64,000 bases of DNA. It comes from DATLLN01 sp963797175. GTDB lineage: Bacteria; Actinomycetota; Thermoleophilia; Gaiellales; JAICJC01. Shown here in pieces: positions 23,280-32,265 of the stretch. Each line of letters opens with the position of its first letter. Positions within the stretch are counted from its first letter, which is position 1. The translations under genes were made by a program, and so were the position numbers. The notes beneath the pieces were generated by a model that was given only the letters and a program-made list of their open reading frames with translations, was not told where the DNA came from and made no database searches. The stretch covers positions 10,233 through 74,232 of the forward strand of contig CAWCOL010000002.1 in the NCBI GenBank assembly GCA_963797175.1. Direction: 5' to 3'.

Positions 23280-24128
23280 TTACGCCGTCACGGGGTCTTC
23301 GACGATGTCGGCGCCGGCCGAGCCGGTCTGGCGGCGCTCGACCCACTGCCGCCCGGCCTCGGTGACGATCACCAGCACCAGCGAGATCGTGATCACCACG
23401 GCGGCGATCGCGAGCAGCTCGGGCCGCGACGCGGGCACCTTGGTGCCGCTGTAGACGAAGATCGGGAAGGTGCGCTCGCCCGGCGGGATCAGGAACGAGG
23501 CGATCGCGTACTCGTCGAACGAGATCGTGAAGGAGACGATCATCGAGGAGATCACGGCGGGCGTGATCAGCGGCCAGGTGATCCGCCAGAAGGCGCCGAC
23601 CTCGTTGGCCCCCAGGTCGCGGGCCGCCTCGGGCAGCGAGCTGTCCAGCGTCCGCAGCCGCGGCAGGATGATCAGGATCGTGTAGGGCACGGTCACCACC
23701 ACGTGCCCGGCCAGCACCGCCGCCGCCGACTGGTTGAGCCCGACCTGGTGGATCAGGATCAGCATGCCGATCGCCAGCACGATGTAGGGCACGACCAGCG
23801 GCAGCATCACCAGCGCGGTCACCGCCGGCCGCAGGAAGACGCGGCGGGCGGACAGGCCGAGCGCGCCGACCACCCCCAGCGCGGTGGCGACGATGCTGTT
23901 CGCGATGGCGATCTTGGCCGACAGCTCGACGGCCGCGATCATGTCGGAGTCGTTGAACGCGGCGTGGTACCAGCGGGTTGTGAAGCCCGACAGCGGCAGC
24001 GCCGGGATCGTGCTGTTGTTGAACGAGAAGACGAAGATCACCACCAGCGGCGCGTAGAGGAACGCCACCAGCAGGATGAAGTAGCCCGTCAGCGAGATCC
24101 GGCCGAAGCGGCCGACGGTGGGGTTCAC
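23280..24128 (-). CDS. potC: ABC transporter permease, PotC type (spermidine/putrescine)
   Basis: A 282-residue permease with six membrane helices and the EAA loop EAARDLGANEVGAFWRITWPL that contacts the ATPase. The region SFDEYAIASFLIPPGERTFPIFVYS is typical of PotC/PotI. Its ATG overlaps the stop of potB (ATGA, 24125-24128). Substrate assignment to polyamines is by family and by the binding proteins upstream; related thiamine or iron permeases are less likely. Confidence 0.9.
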   Translation of the reverse strand: MNPTVGRFGRISLTGYFILLVAFLYAPLVVIFVFSFNNSTIPALPLSGFTTRWYHAAFNDSDMIAAVELSAKIAIANSIVATALGVVGALGLSARRVFLRPAVTALVMLPLVVPYIVLAIGMLILIHQVGLNQSAAAVLAGHVVVTVPYTILIILPRLRTLDSSLPEAARDLGANEVGAFWRITWPLITPAVISSMIVSFTISFDEYAIASFLIPPGERTFPIFVYSGTKVPASRPELLAIAAVVITISLVLVIVTEAGRQWVERRQTGSAGADIVEDPVTA

Positions 24129-25081
24129 GAGCCCTCCCGCAGGTCCATCGTCAGGAACCGCGCCGAGATCGACACCAGCACGATCACGATCAGCATCAGC
24201 CAGATCGAGAGCACGGCCCCGTAGTTCCAGTCGATCGCCGTCCCCACGAACAGGTCCTGGATCGCCTGCCCGAACATGTACGTCTCCGAGCCGCCGACCA
24301 GCTGCGGCGTGATGAACTCACCGGTGGTCGGGATCAGCACGAAGACGAAGCCGGCGATGACGCCGGGCAGCGACAGCGGCAGCGTCACCCGCAGGAAGGT
24401 GCCGAACCGGCTCGCGCCCAGGTCCTGGGCGGCCTCGATCAGCCGCCGGTCCATGTTCTCCATGGTGACGAACATCGGGAGCGCCACGAACGGGATCCAC
24501 GAGTAGGCGAGCACCAGCCCGACCGAGAACCAGGTGTTGATCAGCCAGGAGACGGCGTCGCCCTGCGGGCGCAGCCCCAGCTCCCACAGCGTCGAGTTGA
24601 TCACGCCGTTGTTGTTCAGCATCACCTGCCACGCCAGCACGCGCAGCAGGAAGCTGGTGAAGAAGGGCGCCAGCAGCACCAGCAGCAGCACGTAGCGGCG
24701 GCGGTGGGCGATGAAGGCGAGGAAGTAGGCGACCGGGTAGGCGGCCACGACCGTCGCCAGGGAGACCAGCACCGTGATCCCCATCGACTTCATGAACGTG
24801 TTCCAGAACGGCGAGTCGGTGTTCCAGGGCGGGAACAGCGACCAGTGGTTGGGGAAGAAGTCGAGCCAGTCCTGGTAGCTGAAGGTGGCGACGACGCCGG
24901 TCAGGTTGGTCAGCAGGAACAGGCTGTACATCCCGACCAGGATGATCGGGAAGATCAGCAGCCCCACCAGGTACAGGGTGGGAGGCAGCACCAGCCAGCC
25001 CTTACCGGGCTTGAAGCGTCGACGCCGCCGGCCGCCCTTGGGGGCGGCTCGGCGGACGTTGACGTCTTCGGTGACGGCCAC
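24125..25081 (-). CDS. potB: ABC transporter permease, PotB type (spermidine/putrescine)
   Basis: A 318-residue permease. The cytoplasmic N-terminus is very basic (KGGRRRRRFKPGKG). Helix 1 starts WLVLPPTLYLVGLL, and the EAA loop EAAQDLGASRFGTFLRVTLPL lies before the last two helices. It sits 23 bp after the binding-protein gene and is coupled to potC. No potA-type ATPase lies in the operon or elsewhere in the window, so the transporter must use an ATPase encoded elsewhere. Confidence 0.9.
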   Translation of the reverse strand: MAVTEDVNVRRAAPKGGRRRRRFKPGKGWLVLPPTLYLVGLLIFPIILVGMYSLFLLTNLTGVVATFSYQDWLDFFPNHWSLFPPWNTDSPFWNTFMKSMGITVLVSLATVVAAYPVAYFLAFIAHRRRYVLLLVLLAPFFTSFLLRVLAWQVMLNNNGVINSTLWELGLRPQGDAVSWLINTWFSVGLVLAYSWIPFVALPMFVTMENMDRRLIEAAQDLGASRFGTFLRVTLPLSLPGVIAGFVFVLIPTTGEFITPQLVGGSETYMFGQAIQDLFVGTAIDWNYGAVLSIWLMLIVIVLVSISARFLTMDLREGS

Positions 25082-25104
25082 GGGCGGCTCCGTCTCCTGG
25101 TTGG

Positions 25105-26295
25105 CTAGCTGGCCTTGACCTCGGCCCAGACGCGCTGGTAGTCGGTGCGGTTCGGGATCCAGACCTCGAGGTGCACCGGCGGGTCGAGCGCGGACGGATC
25201 GCCGATCCGGAGCTTGGTCGCCAGGGTCTGGTTCGTGATCTCGGCCTTGGTCGTCGTCTGGTCGCTGTTGCCGTAGGCGAACAGGTTGGTCAGGTCAACG
25301 CAGGCCTTGTGCTCGATGAACGAGTTCACGTACTTGTGGGCGTGCAGCGGGCTGGCGGTGCCCTTGCCCATCATGTAGCCGCAGATCCAGGCCAGCGCGC
25401 CCTGCTTCGGATCGGTCATGAAGTCGACCTTGTCGAAGCCGAGGGCCTTGCCCATGTCCACGTAGTCGTTGGCCCAGGAGTACGTGATCCAGATGTCGCC
25501 GGACTTGAACGCGGGCTGCATGTTGCCGTACTCGCTCGTCCAGTAGAACTTGTTCAGCGGCTTCTGCTTGATCAGCAGCTCCTTGGAGCGCTGGAGCTCC
25601 TCGGGGGTCTGGTGGTCGATGTTCTTCGCCGGCGGATCGGTCAGCAGCCCGGCGATCCGCACCGGGGTCGAGCCGCCGTCCCACATCGAGATCTTGCCCT
25701 TGTACTTCTCGTTCCAGAACAGGCCCCAGCCGTCGGCGACGTCCGCAGGGTCGACCTTGTCCTTGCGGTAGAGGATCGAGGAGTAGCCCCAGTCCCACGG
25801 GATCCAGTACTGCTGGCCGTTGACCTGGCCGCGCGCGGTCATCTCGGGGTAGAGGTGGGAGAAGTTCGAGAGCAGGCTGGTGTCGAAGGGCTCGACGACG
25901 CCCGCGTTGGCATAGTCCTGCACGTAGCTGTCGCAGGGGTGCAGCAGGTCGAACTTCTGGCCCGCCTTCATCGCGTTCAGCGTCTTGTCGTCGTTGCCGT
26001 AGTCGGCGTACTTGAGCGTGGACGCGCCGTACTCCTTGGAGTAGCTCTTGCCCGCGACGAGGCCGTACGTCTGGGCCTTGGTGCCGCCCGCCTCGTAGCC
26101 CGGCCACTCCGCGATGACGAGCTTGTTCGGCTCGCTGGCGATGTCGCCGCCGTAGCTGACGGGCGCCGCCGACGTCCCTCCGCCGCCGCCCGTGTCGGCC
26201 TTGATGCCGGATGACGAGCCGCAGCCCGCCAGCAGCGCGGCGCCGCTGAGCGCGGCCCCGCCCTTCAGGAAATCTCGCCGATCCAACCGCTTCAT
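25105..26295 (-). CDS. potD: Tat-exported polyamine-binding lipoprotein (PotD family), copy 1
   Basis: A 396-residue periplasmic-type binding protein anchored as a lipoprotein. The Tat motif is RRDFLKGG, the hydrophobic segment ends in lipobox LLAGCG, and a Gly-rich linker follows. The mature domain contains LVIAEWPGYEAGG and the ligand-lobe IPWDWGYSSILYR segment seen in PotD/PotF. ATG 26295 follows a GGGAGGACC ribosome-binding site. It is nearly the same as the gene at 26993-28183, equal length and largely identical by eye. First gene of the potDBC run. Confidence 0.9.
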   Translation of the reverse strand: MKRLDRRDFLKGGAALSGAALLAGCGSSSGIKADTGGGGGTSAAPVSYGGDIASEPNKLVIAEWPGYEAGGTKAQTYGLVAGKSYSKEYGASTLKYADYGNDDKTLNAMKAGQKFDLLHPCDSYVQDYANAGVVEPFDTSLLSNFSHLYPEMTARGQVNGQQYWIPWDWGYSSILYRKDKVDPADVADGWGLFWNEKYKGKISMWDGGSTPVRIAGLLTDPPAKNIDHQTPEELQRSKELLIKQKPLNKFYWTSEYGNMQPAFKSGDIWITYSWANDYVDMGKALGFDKVDFMTDPKQGALAWICGYMMGKGTASPLHAHKYVNSFIEHKACVDLTNLFAYGNSDQTTTKAEITNQTLATKLRIGDPSALDPPVHLEVWIPNRTDYQRVWAEVKAS

Positions 26296-26380
26296 CTGGT
26301 CCTCCCGGACGCTGGCGCCTTGACGGAAAGAGGACGAATGTACCGAGAACTGCGGTCGGCGTCCAGAATCCGTGTTACAT

Positions 26381-26996
26381 ATGACCACGATGCGCGATGT
26401 GCGGACCCCCACCCTTCTGCTCCTGCTCGGAGCACTCCTGGCCGGCTGCGGAAGCAGCAGCGCCTCGCGCGACATGGATCCACCGGTCGACCTCCCCGGC
26501 GCGGCCCACGCTGCCCCTGCTGGCTGTCACGAACGTGCCCGGAATCGAGCACAACGAGCAGGCGCTGACCCGTTCCGCCGTCGCCTCGGAGGGACCGAAG
26601 GGCGTCGATCTGGACGGCTTGCTCGGCAGCTGGCGGTTCGTCACCGGCGCCCAGCGGCAGTTCCGGGGCGGGCCGCCGCGAACGTTTGTGGACATCGTCT
26701 CGCGCACGTTCCAGTTCGGCTCCCCGGCCGGTGCGCGCGCGTTCGTCCGTTTCGTCCGCGACAACCCCGGTACGTACCTGGGCCCGCTGCGCGCGACGCT
26801 GCCGGTCGCCGGCGGCGGCCGCGACGGCTTCCTGCTGACGGCGCGCGGCTGCGGCTGCCACGAGGAGAACCCGCTGTTCCTCTACGTCGCCAGCAGCGGC
26901 GAGCGCGTCACCTGGCTGATGACCAACGGCCCGCAGGTGACCGCGACGTCCGACCCTCCACCTCGCTGCGCAGGCTCCGTAGGGCCCGCTGGCTAG
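26381..26996 (+). CDS. Small lipoprotein of unknown function, frameshifted at about 26500
   Basis: Starts with a lipoprotein signal (MTTMRDVRTPTLLLLLGALL, lipobox LAGCG) in one frame, then continues from about 26500 in the +1 frame with PTLPLLAVTNVPGIEHNEQA, SWRFVTGAQRQF, RTFQFGSPAGARAFVRFVRD and ERVTWLMTN. The two parts fuse seamlessly (PGA-R-PTLPLL) if a GC pair is restored at GGCGCGGCCC, so the frameshift is probably a sequence error. With repair it is about 206 residues. It lies between the two potD copies, divergent from copy 1, and ends 4 bp inside the end of copy 2. Family not recognised. Confidence 0.7.
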
Positions 26997-28183
26997 GAGG
27001 CCTTCACCTCCGCCCAGATGCGCTGGTAATCGGTGCGCTTGGGGATGAACGCGTCCATATGCACCGGCGGGTCGAGCGCGGACGGGTCGCCGATCTTGAG
27101 CTTCTTGGCGAGCGTCTTGTTGGTGATCTCGGCCGGCGTCGTCGTCTTGTCGGCGGCGCCGTAGGAGAAGAGGTTGGTCAGCTGGACGCAGGCGTCGTGG
27201 CCGATGAACGAGTCCACGTACTTGTGGGCGTGCAGCGGGCTGGCGGTGCCCTTGCCCATCATGAAGCCGCAGATCCAGGCCAGCGCGCCCTGCTTGGGCG
27301 AGTCCATGAAGTCCACGTTGTCGAAGCCGAGGGCCTTGCCCATGTCCGTGTAGTCGTTGGCCCAGGAGTAGGTGATCCAGATGTCGCCGGACTTGAACGC
27401 GGGCTGCATGTTGCCGTACTCGCTCGTCCAGTAGAACTTGTTCAGCGGCTTCTGCTTGATCAGCAGCTCCTTGGCCCGAGCGAGCTCGTCCGGCGTCATG
27501 TTGTCGATGTCCTTGGCGGGCGGGTCCATCACCAGCCCGGCGATGATGACCGGCGTGGAGCCGCCGTCCCACATGCAGATCTTGCCCTTGTACTTCTCGT
27601 TCCAGAACAGGTTCCAGCCCTCGGCGGCGTCGGCCGGATCGACCTTGTCCGTGCGGTAGAGGATCGACGAGAAGCCCCAGTCCCACGGGATCCAGTACTG
27701 CTGGCCGTCGATGTTGCCGCGCGCCGTCATCTCCGGGAACAGGTTGGGGTAGTTGGTCAGCAGGCTGGTGTCGAAGGGCTCGACCACGCCCGCGTTCACG
27801 TAGTCGTGGATGTAGCCGACGCAGGGGTGGAGCAGGTCGAACTTCTGGCCCGCCTTCATCGCGTTCAGGGTCTTGTCGTCGTTGCCGTAGTCCGCGTACT
27901 TGAGGCCCGAGGCGCCGTACTGCTTGGTGTAGCTCTTGCCCGCGATCAGGCCGTAGGTCTGGGCCTTGGTGCCGCCCGCCTCGTAGCCCGGCCACTCCGC
28001 GATCACGAGCTTGTTGGGCTCGCTGGCGATGTCGCCGCCGTAGGTGACCGGCGCGGCGGAGGATCCGCCACCACCGCCGGTGTCGGCCTTGATGCCGGAT
28101 GACGAGCCGCAGCCCGCCAGCAGAGCCGCGCTCCCCAGAGCGGCCGAGCCTTTCAGGAAGTCACGCCGGTCGAACTGGGTCAT
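26993..28183 (-). CDS. potD: Tat-exported polyamine-binding lipoprotein (PotD family), copy 2
   Basis: A 396-residue paralogue of the gene at 25105-26295, with the same length, same Tat motif RRDFLKG, same lipobox LLAGCG and same linker (GIKADTGGGGG). Differences cluster in lobe surfaces, for example HPCVGYIHDY against HPCDSYVQDY. Start ATG 28183 has a perfect AGAAGGAGGG ribosome-binding site. It lies 45 bp after the MFS gene on the same strand. The pair could bind different polyamines for one permease. Confidence 0.9.
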   Translation of the reverse strand: MTQFDRRDFLKGSAALGSAALLAGCGSSSGIKADTGGGGGSSAAPVTYGGDIASEPNKLVIAEWPGYEAGGTKAQTYGLIAGKSYTKQYGASGLKYADYGNDDKTLNAMKAGQKFDLLHPCVGYIHDYVNAGVVEPFDTSLLTNYPNLFPEMTARGNIDGQQYWIPWDWGFSSILYRTDKVDPADAAEGWNLFWNEKYKGKICMWDGGSTPVIIAGLVMDPPAKDIDNMTPDELARAKELLIKQKPLNKFYWTSEYGNMQPAFKSGDIWITYSWANDYTDMGKALGFDNVDFMDSPKQGALAWICGFMMGKGTASPLHAHKYVDSFIGHDACVQLTNLFSYGAADKTTTPAEITNKTLAKKLKIGDPSALDPPVHMDAFIPKRTDYQRIWAEVKAS

Positions 28184-28227
28184 CGAAGCCCTCCTTCTGG
28201 GCCGGAGCGGAAAGAGCGAACCTACCG

Positions 28228-29406
28228 CTACGGGGCGCCGGAGTCCAGCGCGGGAGTCGCCCGCTTGCCCATCACGGTGCCGCGGATCACCGCGGCGCTG
28301 ACCAGGCAGGCGACCGTCATCGTCAGGAAGGCGGGCCGCTCGCCCGCGACCTGGGCGAGCCCGCCGCCGATCGGCGGGCCGACGACGGAGCCCAGCCCCC
28401 ACGCCAGGTTGACCAGCCCCAGCACCAGGCCGTGGCCGACCCCGGCGCTGTCGGCGCCGTCCGCGCCCAGCGGGTAGCCGACCCCGTAGAGCGTGGCCTG
28501 GAGCGGCGCCACCACGATCACCATCGCGGCGACCATGCCCGCGGCCAGCGGCAGGCTCAGCACCGAGGTCGCCGCGGCCAGGGCGAGGCAGTCCCAGAAC
28601 GCCACCCGCGGCCGGCCGACGCGGTCGCCGATCCTCCCGGTGACGACGATCGCGATCGCGCCCAGCGTCGCCCCGGCGGCAAACAGGATGCCGATCGTCG
28701 CCTGCCCGTACCCGTCGTCGCCCAGGCGCAGCGAGATCAGCAGCTGGACGGTGCCGCCGACCATCGCCACCAGCAGGATCACGAGCAGGCTGATCGCGAT
28801 CAGCCGCTCCCGCGCGATCGCCCGCACCGCGGGCATGAAGCTCTGCTCGCGGCCGAGGTGCTGCGAGCCGGCGGGGACGAACAGGCCGGCCAGGGCGAGG
28901 CAGAGCACCGCCACCGAGGCGGCCAGGAACGTCGTCCGGATGCCGACGGCTGACGCCAGCACGCCGCCCAGCAGCGGCCCCGCGATGATCCCGAACGTGG
29001 CCGCCGAGTTGGCGGTGCCGATCACCCGGCCGCGCCGCCCGGCCGGCGCCGACTCGGCCAGCCAGGCCAGCGCGGCGCTCCAGGTGATCGCCGAGGCCAG
29101 ACCCTGCAGCACGCGCGCCGCCAGCAGGCCGCCGAACCCCGGCGCGAGCGCGAACCCCGCCGTGGCGGCCGCCATCACCAGCTGCCCGGCGATCGACATC
29201 CGGCGGCTGCCGACGCGGTCGGACAGGTGCCCGACCGGCACCGCCAGCAGGATCACGCCGAAGCTGTAGGAGGCGACCAGCAGGCCCGCCTCCAGCTTGG
29301 AGAGGTGGTAGCGGTCGGACAGCTCGGGCAGCAGGGGCAGGATCGCCGCCCACAGAGCGAGGTCGAACGTGACCATGAGCGAGACCAGCAACGTGACGCG
29401 GCGCAT
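28228..29406 (-). CDS. Major facilitator superfamily transporter
   Basis: About 392 residues and 12 hydrophobic segments: MRRVTLLVSLMVTFDLALWA at helix 1, loop 2-3 motif GHLSDRVGSRRM, and AESAPAGRRGRVIG between helices 4 and 5. It is a paralogue of the exporter at 14641-15816. ATG 29406 is favoured over ATG 29415 because TACCAT (29419-29414) lies seven bases upstream. It may be co-transcribed with potD copy 2; substrate unknown. Confidence 0.85.
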   Translation of the reverse strand: MRRVTLLVSLMVTFDLALWAAILPLLPELSDRYHLSKLEAGLLVASYSFGVILLAVPVGHLSDRVGSRRMSIAGQLVMAAATAGFALAPGFGGLLAARVLQGLASAITWSAALAWLAESAPAGRRGRVIGTANSAATFGIIAGPLLGGVLASAVGIRTTFLAASVAVLCLALAGLFVPAGSQHLGREQSFMPAVRAIARERLIAISLLVILLVAMVGGTVQLLISLRLGDDGYGQATIGILFAAGATLGAIAIVVTGRIGDRVGRPRVAFWDCLALAAATSVLSLPLAAGMVAAMVIVVAPLQATLYGVGYPLGADGADSAGVGHGLVLGLVNLAWGLGSVVGPPIGGGLAQVAGERPAFLTMTVACLVSAAVIRGTVMGKRATPALDSGAP

Positions 29407-29423
29407 CCGCGCCATGGTACGGC

Positions 29424-32051
29424 GTGGCCGTCGGGGAGGCTCAATTCACCCTTTCCGGGGACGACTACGGGGCGGTGGCCGCCCCTCGCAAACCGGTCAA
29501 GTCGCGCCTCGCTGCCCAGGATGAGGCGACGCGGACGCTTGCCCGAGCCACCGACCTGCGGGAGGCCGCGCCCCGGGTGCTCGAGCTGCTCGGCCGCTTC
29601 CTCGAGTGGGAGCTGGGCGCCGTGTGGCTGGTCGACCCGGCGACCGACGAGCTGCGGTGCGCCGAGATCTGGAAGACCGAGGGCATCGACTCCCGCGCCT
29701 TCACCCGCCTCTGCCGGCGCGTCACGTTCGCCCGTGGCATCGGCATCCCCGGCCGTGCCTGGGCCGAGGGCGAGCCGATCTGGGTCGGCGACGTGGCGGC
29801 GATGGCGCGCTCCAGCCGCGTCCGCAACACCGCCGGCATCGGGCTCCACACCGCCTTCGCCTTCCCCATCACCGTCGCCGACCAGACCGTCGGCGTCATC
29901 GAGTTCTTCTCCACCGACGTGCGCGAGCCGAGCGCCGACCGGCTCGCCCTGATCGCCTCGATCGGCGGCCAGCTCGGCCTCTACATCGGCCGGGCGCGGG
30001 CCCAGGGCATCGCCCGGCGGGCCGCGGCGGTGACGGCCGCGATCATGTCGGCCTCGACCGACGCCATCCTGACGGTGGACGGCCAGGGGGTCGTCACCGA
30101 CTGGAACGCCGCCGCCGCCACGCTGTTCGGCTGGGACGCCGCGGAGGCGGCGGGCCGGCCGATGGGCGAGCTGGTCGGGCTCGATCCCACCGACACCGGC
30201 AGCCGCATGGCGCGCACCGCGGGCGGCGAGCGCGTCGCCGTCGAGGTGTCGGCCGGCGAGGTGGACGGCGCGGACGGGCCGGCCTGGGTGGTCACGCTGC
30301 GGCGCACGGGACCCGACGGCTTCGAGGCCGCGCTGAGCGTGCACGACAGCGCGCTGGCAGCGGCCGCGAGCGGGATCGTCGTCTGCGACGCGACCTCGCC
30401 CGACCTGCCGATCCTCTACGTCAACCCCGCCTGGGAGCGGATCACCGGCTACACGCGGGCGCAGGCCTCCGGCCGCAACCCGAGCTTCCTGCGCGCCCCG
30501 GACACCGACCCGGAGACGCTGGCCGTGCTGCGCCGCGCCCTCGGCGAGGGCGGCACCTTCTCCGGGACGCTGCGCAACCTCCGCGCCGACGGCACGCCGT
30601 TCTGGAACGAGCTCTCGGTGACGCCGTCCCGGGACGAGGCCGGCGACGTCACCCACTACGTCGGCGTCCTCACCGACGTCACCGCCCAGCGGGAGGCCGA
30701 GGAGCGGATCGCCCACCTCTCCCAGCACGACCCGACCACGGGCCTCGCCAACCGGGCGATGTTCACCGAGCACCTGGAGCTGGCCCTGGCCCGCGCCGCC
30801 CGCAACGGGCACGCGGTGGCGGTGCTGGCGGTGGACATCGACGGCTTCAAGCTCGTCAACGACAGCTTCGGCCACCAGGCCGGCGACGAGCTGCTGCGCC
30901 AGACCGGCGAGCGGCTCCAGCGGGTCACGCGCACCGCCGACGTGGTCGCGCGCAACGGCGCGGACGAGTTCCTCGTGCTGCTGGGCGACATGGAGCCGAC
31001 CAGGGCGCTGGGCGCCTCACCGGCGTCGCACCGCGACGCCCTCCAGATCGTGCACGCGATCGCGGGCCAGATCCGCCTCGCCCTGCAGGCGCCGTTCACG
31101 CTGGACGGCACCGAGCTGTTCGTCGGCGCCACCGTGGGCATCGCGCTGCACCCGCAGGACGGCGCCGACCACGACACGCTGCTGAGCCAGGCGGTGGCCT
31201 CGGTCGAGGCCGCGCGCGAGCGGCACAGCCCGATCGACCACGCCCCGTCGCTGACCAGCGCCGAGACGATGCAGCGGCTGTCGATCGCGTCGCGCCTGCG
31301 GCGGGCGATCGAGCGGCGCGAGTGGGTGCTGCACTACCAGCCGGTCGTTGACCTGCAGGAGGGCGGCATGGTCGGCGTCGAGGCGCTGGTGCGGTGGAAC
31401 GATCCGGAGCGGGGCATCGTGCCGCCGGGCGAGTTCATCCCGCTGGCGGAGCGGCTGGGGATGATCCAGCCCATCTCCGACTGGGTGATCGAGGAGGCCC
31501 TCGGCCAGTCCAGCCGCTGGCGCCGCTCGGGCGTCGCCCTGGATATGGCGATCAACCTGCCGCCGGTGCTGTGGCAGCCGGCGCTGGTGCGCAAGCTCGC
31601 GTCGGCGCTGGCCGTGAACGGCCTCGACGCGCGCACCGTGCTGATCGAGGTCACCGAGTCGGCGGCGATGACCGATCCCGACCGCACCCAGCGGGTGATG
31701 GCCGAGCTGCACGACCGTGGGTTCCGCCTCGCCATCGACGACTTCGGCACCGGCTACTCATCGCTCGGCCGGCTGCGCCAGATGCCGGTGACGACGCTCA
31801 AGATCGACCGCTCGTTCGTCGCCGACCTGCCCCACGACGCGAATGCCGCCTCGATCGTCACCACCATCATCCAGCTCGCGCGCAACCTCGGCGTCGAGCC
31901 CGTGGCCGAGGGCATCGAGACGCTCTCCCAGCGCCGCTTCCTGGTCGATCACGGCTGCACCTACGGCCAGGGCTTCCACTTCGCCAGGCCCGTCCCGGCC
32001 GGCGAGATCCCCGCGCTGCACGCGCGGATGTCGCGCCGCCGGGCCGCATAG
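29424..32051 (+). CDS. GAF-PAS-PAS-GGDEF-EAL cyclic di-GMP protein with Cys-less LOV-like domain
   Basis: An 875-residue soluble protein. GAF lies at about 35-190, PAS at about 200-295, and a LOV-like PAS at about 300-425. GGDEF is at about 430-600 and EAL at about 615-870. The LOV-type motif GRN-C-RFLQGPDTDP appears here as GRNPSFLRAPDTDP, so the flavin-adduct cysteine is missing. The GGDEF signature reads NGADEF, a degenerate A-site. The EAL part is intact: EALVRW, EVTESAAM, DDFGTGYSSLGRL, KIDRSF, VAEGIET. It most likely acts as a c-di-GMP phosphodiesterase tuned by its sensory domains. The GTG start is 8 bp from the in-frame ATG of the divergent MFS gene. Confidence 0.9.
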   Translation: MAVGEAQFTLSGDDYGAVAAPRKPVKSRLAAQDEATRTLARATDLREAAPRVLELLGRFLEWELGAVWLVDPATDELRCAEIWKTEGIDSRAFTRLCRRVTFARGIGIPGRAWAEGEPIWVGDVAAMARSSRVRNTAGIGLHTAFAFPITVADQTVGVIEFFSTDVREPSADRLALIASIGGQLGLYIGRARAQGIARRAAAVTAAIMSASTDAILTVDGQGVVTDWNAAAATLFGWDAAEAAGRPMGELVGLDPTDTGSRMARTAGGERVAVEVSAGEVDGADGPAWVVTLRRTGPDGFEAALSVHDSALAAAASGIVVCDATSPDLPILYVNPAWERITGYTRAQASGRNPSFLRAPDTDPETLAVLRRALGEGGTFSGTLRNLRADGTPFWNELSVTPSRDEAGDVTHYVGVLTDVTAQREAEERIAHLSQHDPTTGLANRAMFTEHLELALARAARNGHAVAVLAVDIDGFKLVNDSFGHQAGDELLRQTGERLQRVTRTADVVARNGADEFLVLLGDMEPTRALGASPASHRDALQIVHAIAGQIRLALQAPFTLDGTELFVGATVGIALHPQDGADHDTLLSQAVASVEAARERHSPIDHAPSLTSAETMQRLSIASRLRRAIERREWVLHYQPVVDLQEGGMVGVEALVRWNDPERGIVPPGEFIPLAERLGMIQPISDWVIEEALGQSSRWRRSGVALDMAINLPPVLWQPALVRKLASALAVNGLDARTVLIEVTESAAMTDPDRTQRVMAELHDRGFRLAIDDFGTGYSSLGRLRQMPVTTLKIDRSFVADLPHDANAASIVTTIIQLARNLGVEPVAEGIETLSQRRFLVDHGCTYGQGFHFARPVPAGEIPALHARMSRRRAA

Positions 32052-32074
32052 CTCTTCTGCGGCTCGGGGGTTGG

Positions 32075-32172
32075 TCTCCCGACGGTGGCGCCGGGGCGAG
32101 CGTTGGGCTCCTGACCGTGGCGCCGGTGGACCACCATTCCGTGGCGCCAGGTGGGGCTCCTGACGGTGGCGT
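32075..32172. repeat. Four imperfect copies of a CTCCTGACSGTGGCGCC element
   Basis: Copies at about 32075-32092, 32108-32124, 32136-32148 (shortened) and 32157-32172 share the core CCGTGGCGCC or GACGGTGGCG. Core spacings are 32, 24 and 25 bases. Such arrays occur at transposon ends (IS21/IS481 type) or as protein-binding sites. No transposase is present, so this may be a remnant. The interval 32052-32265 shows no coding signal. Confidence 0.55.
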
Positions 32173-32233
32173 CAAGTCTTTGCTGCCTCTTCGTCATGGA
32201 ACGCCGGATCGGCTGTGTGTGGGGCCCGGCACG

Positions 32234-32257
32234 GTGCCAGACCCCGTGCCAGACCCC
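32234..32257. repeat. Tandem 12-bp repeat GTGCCAGACCCC x2
   Basis: Two exact tandem units at 32234-32245 and 32246-32257, just after the SDR stop codon (minus strand, 32266). The GGGGTCTGGCAC core resembles dispersed intergenic repeats known from several high-GC bacteria. Confidence 0.6.
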
Positions 32258-32265
32258 GATGGGCG

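Noticed and set aside
28184..29353. Upstream in-frame extension of potD copy 2 to a 786-residue protein
   Set aside because: The extra part is an alternate frame of the MFS gene. The Tat signal at ATG 28183 with a perfect ribosome-binding site fixes the start.
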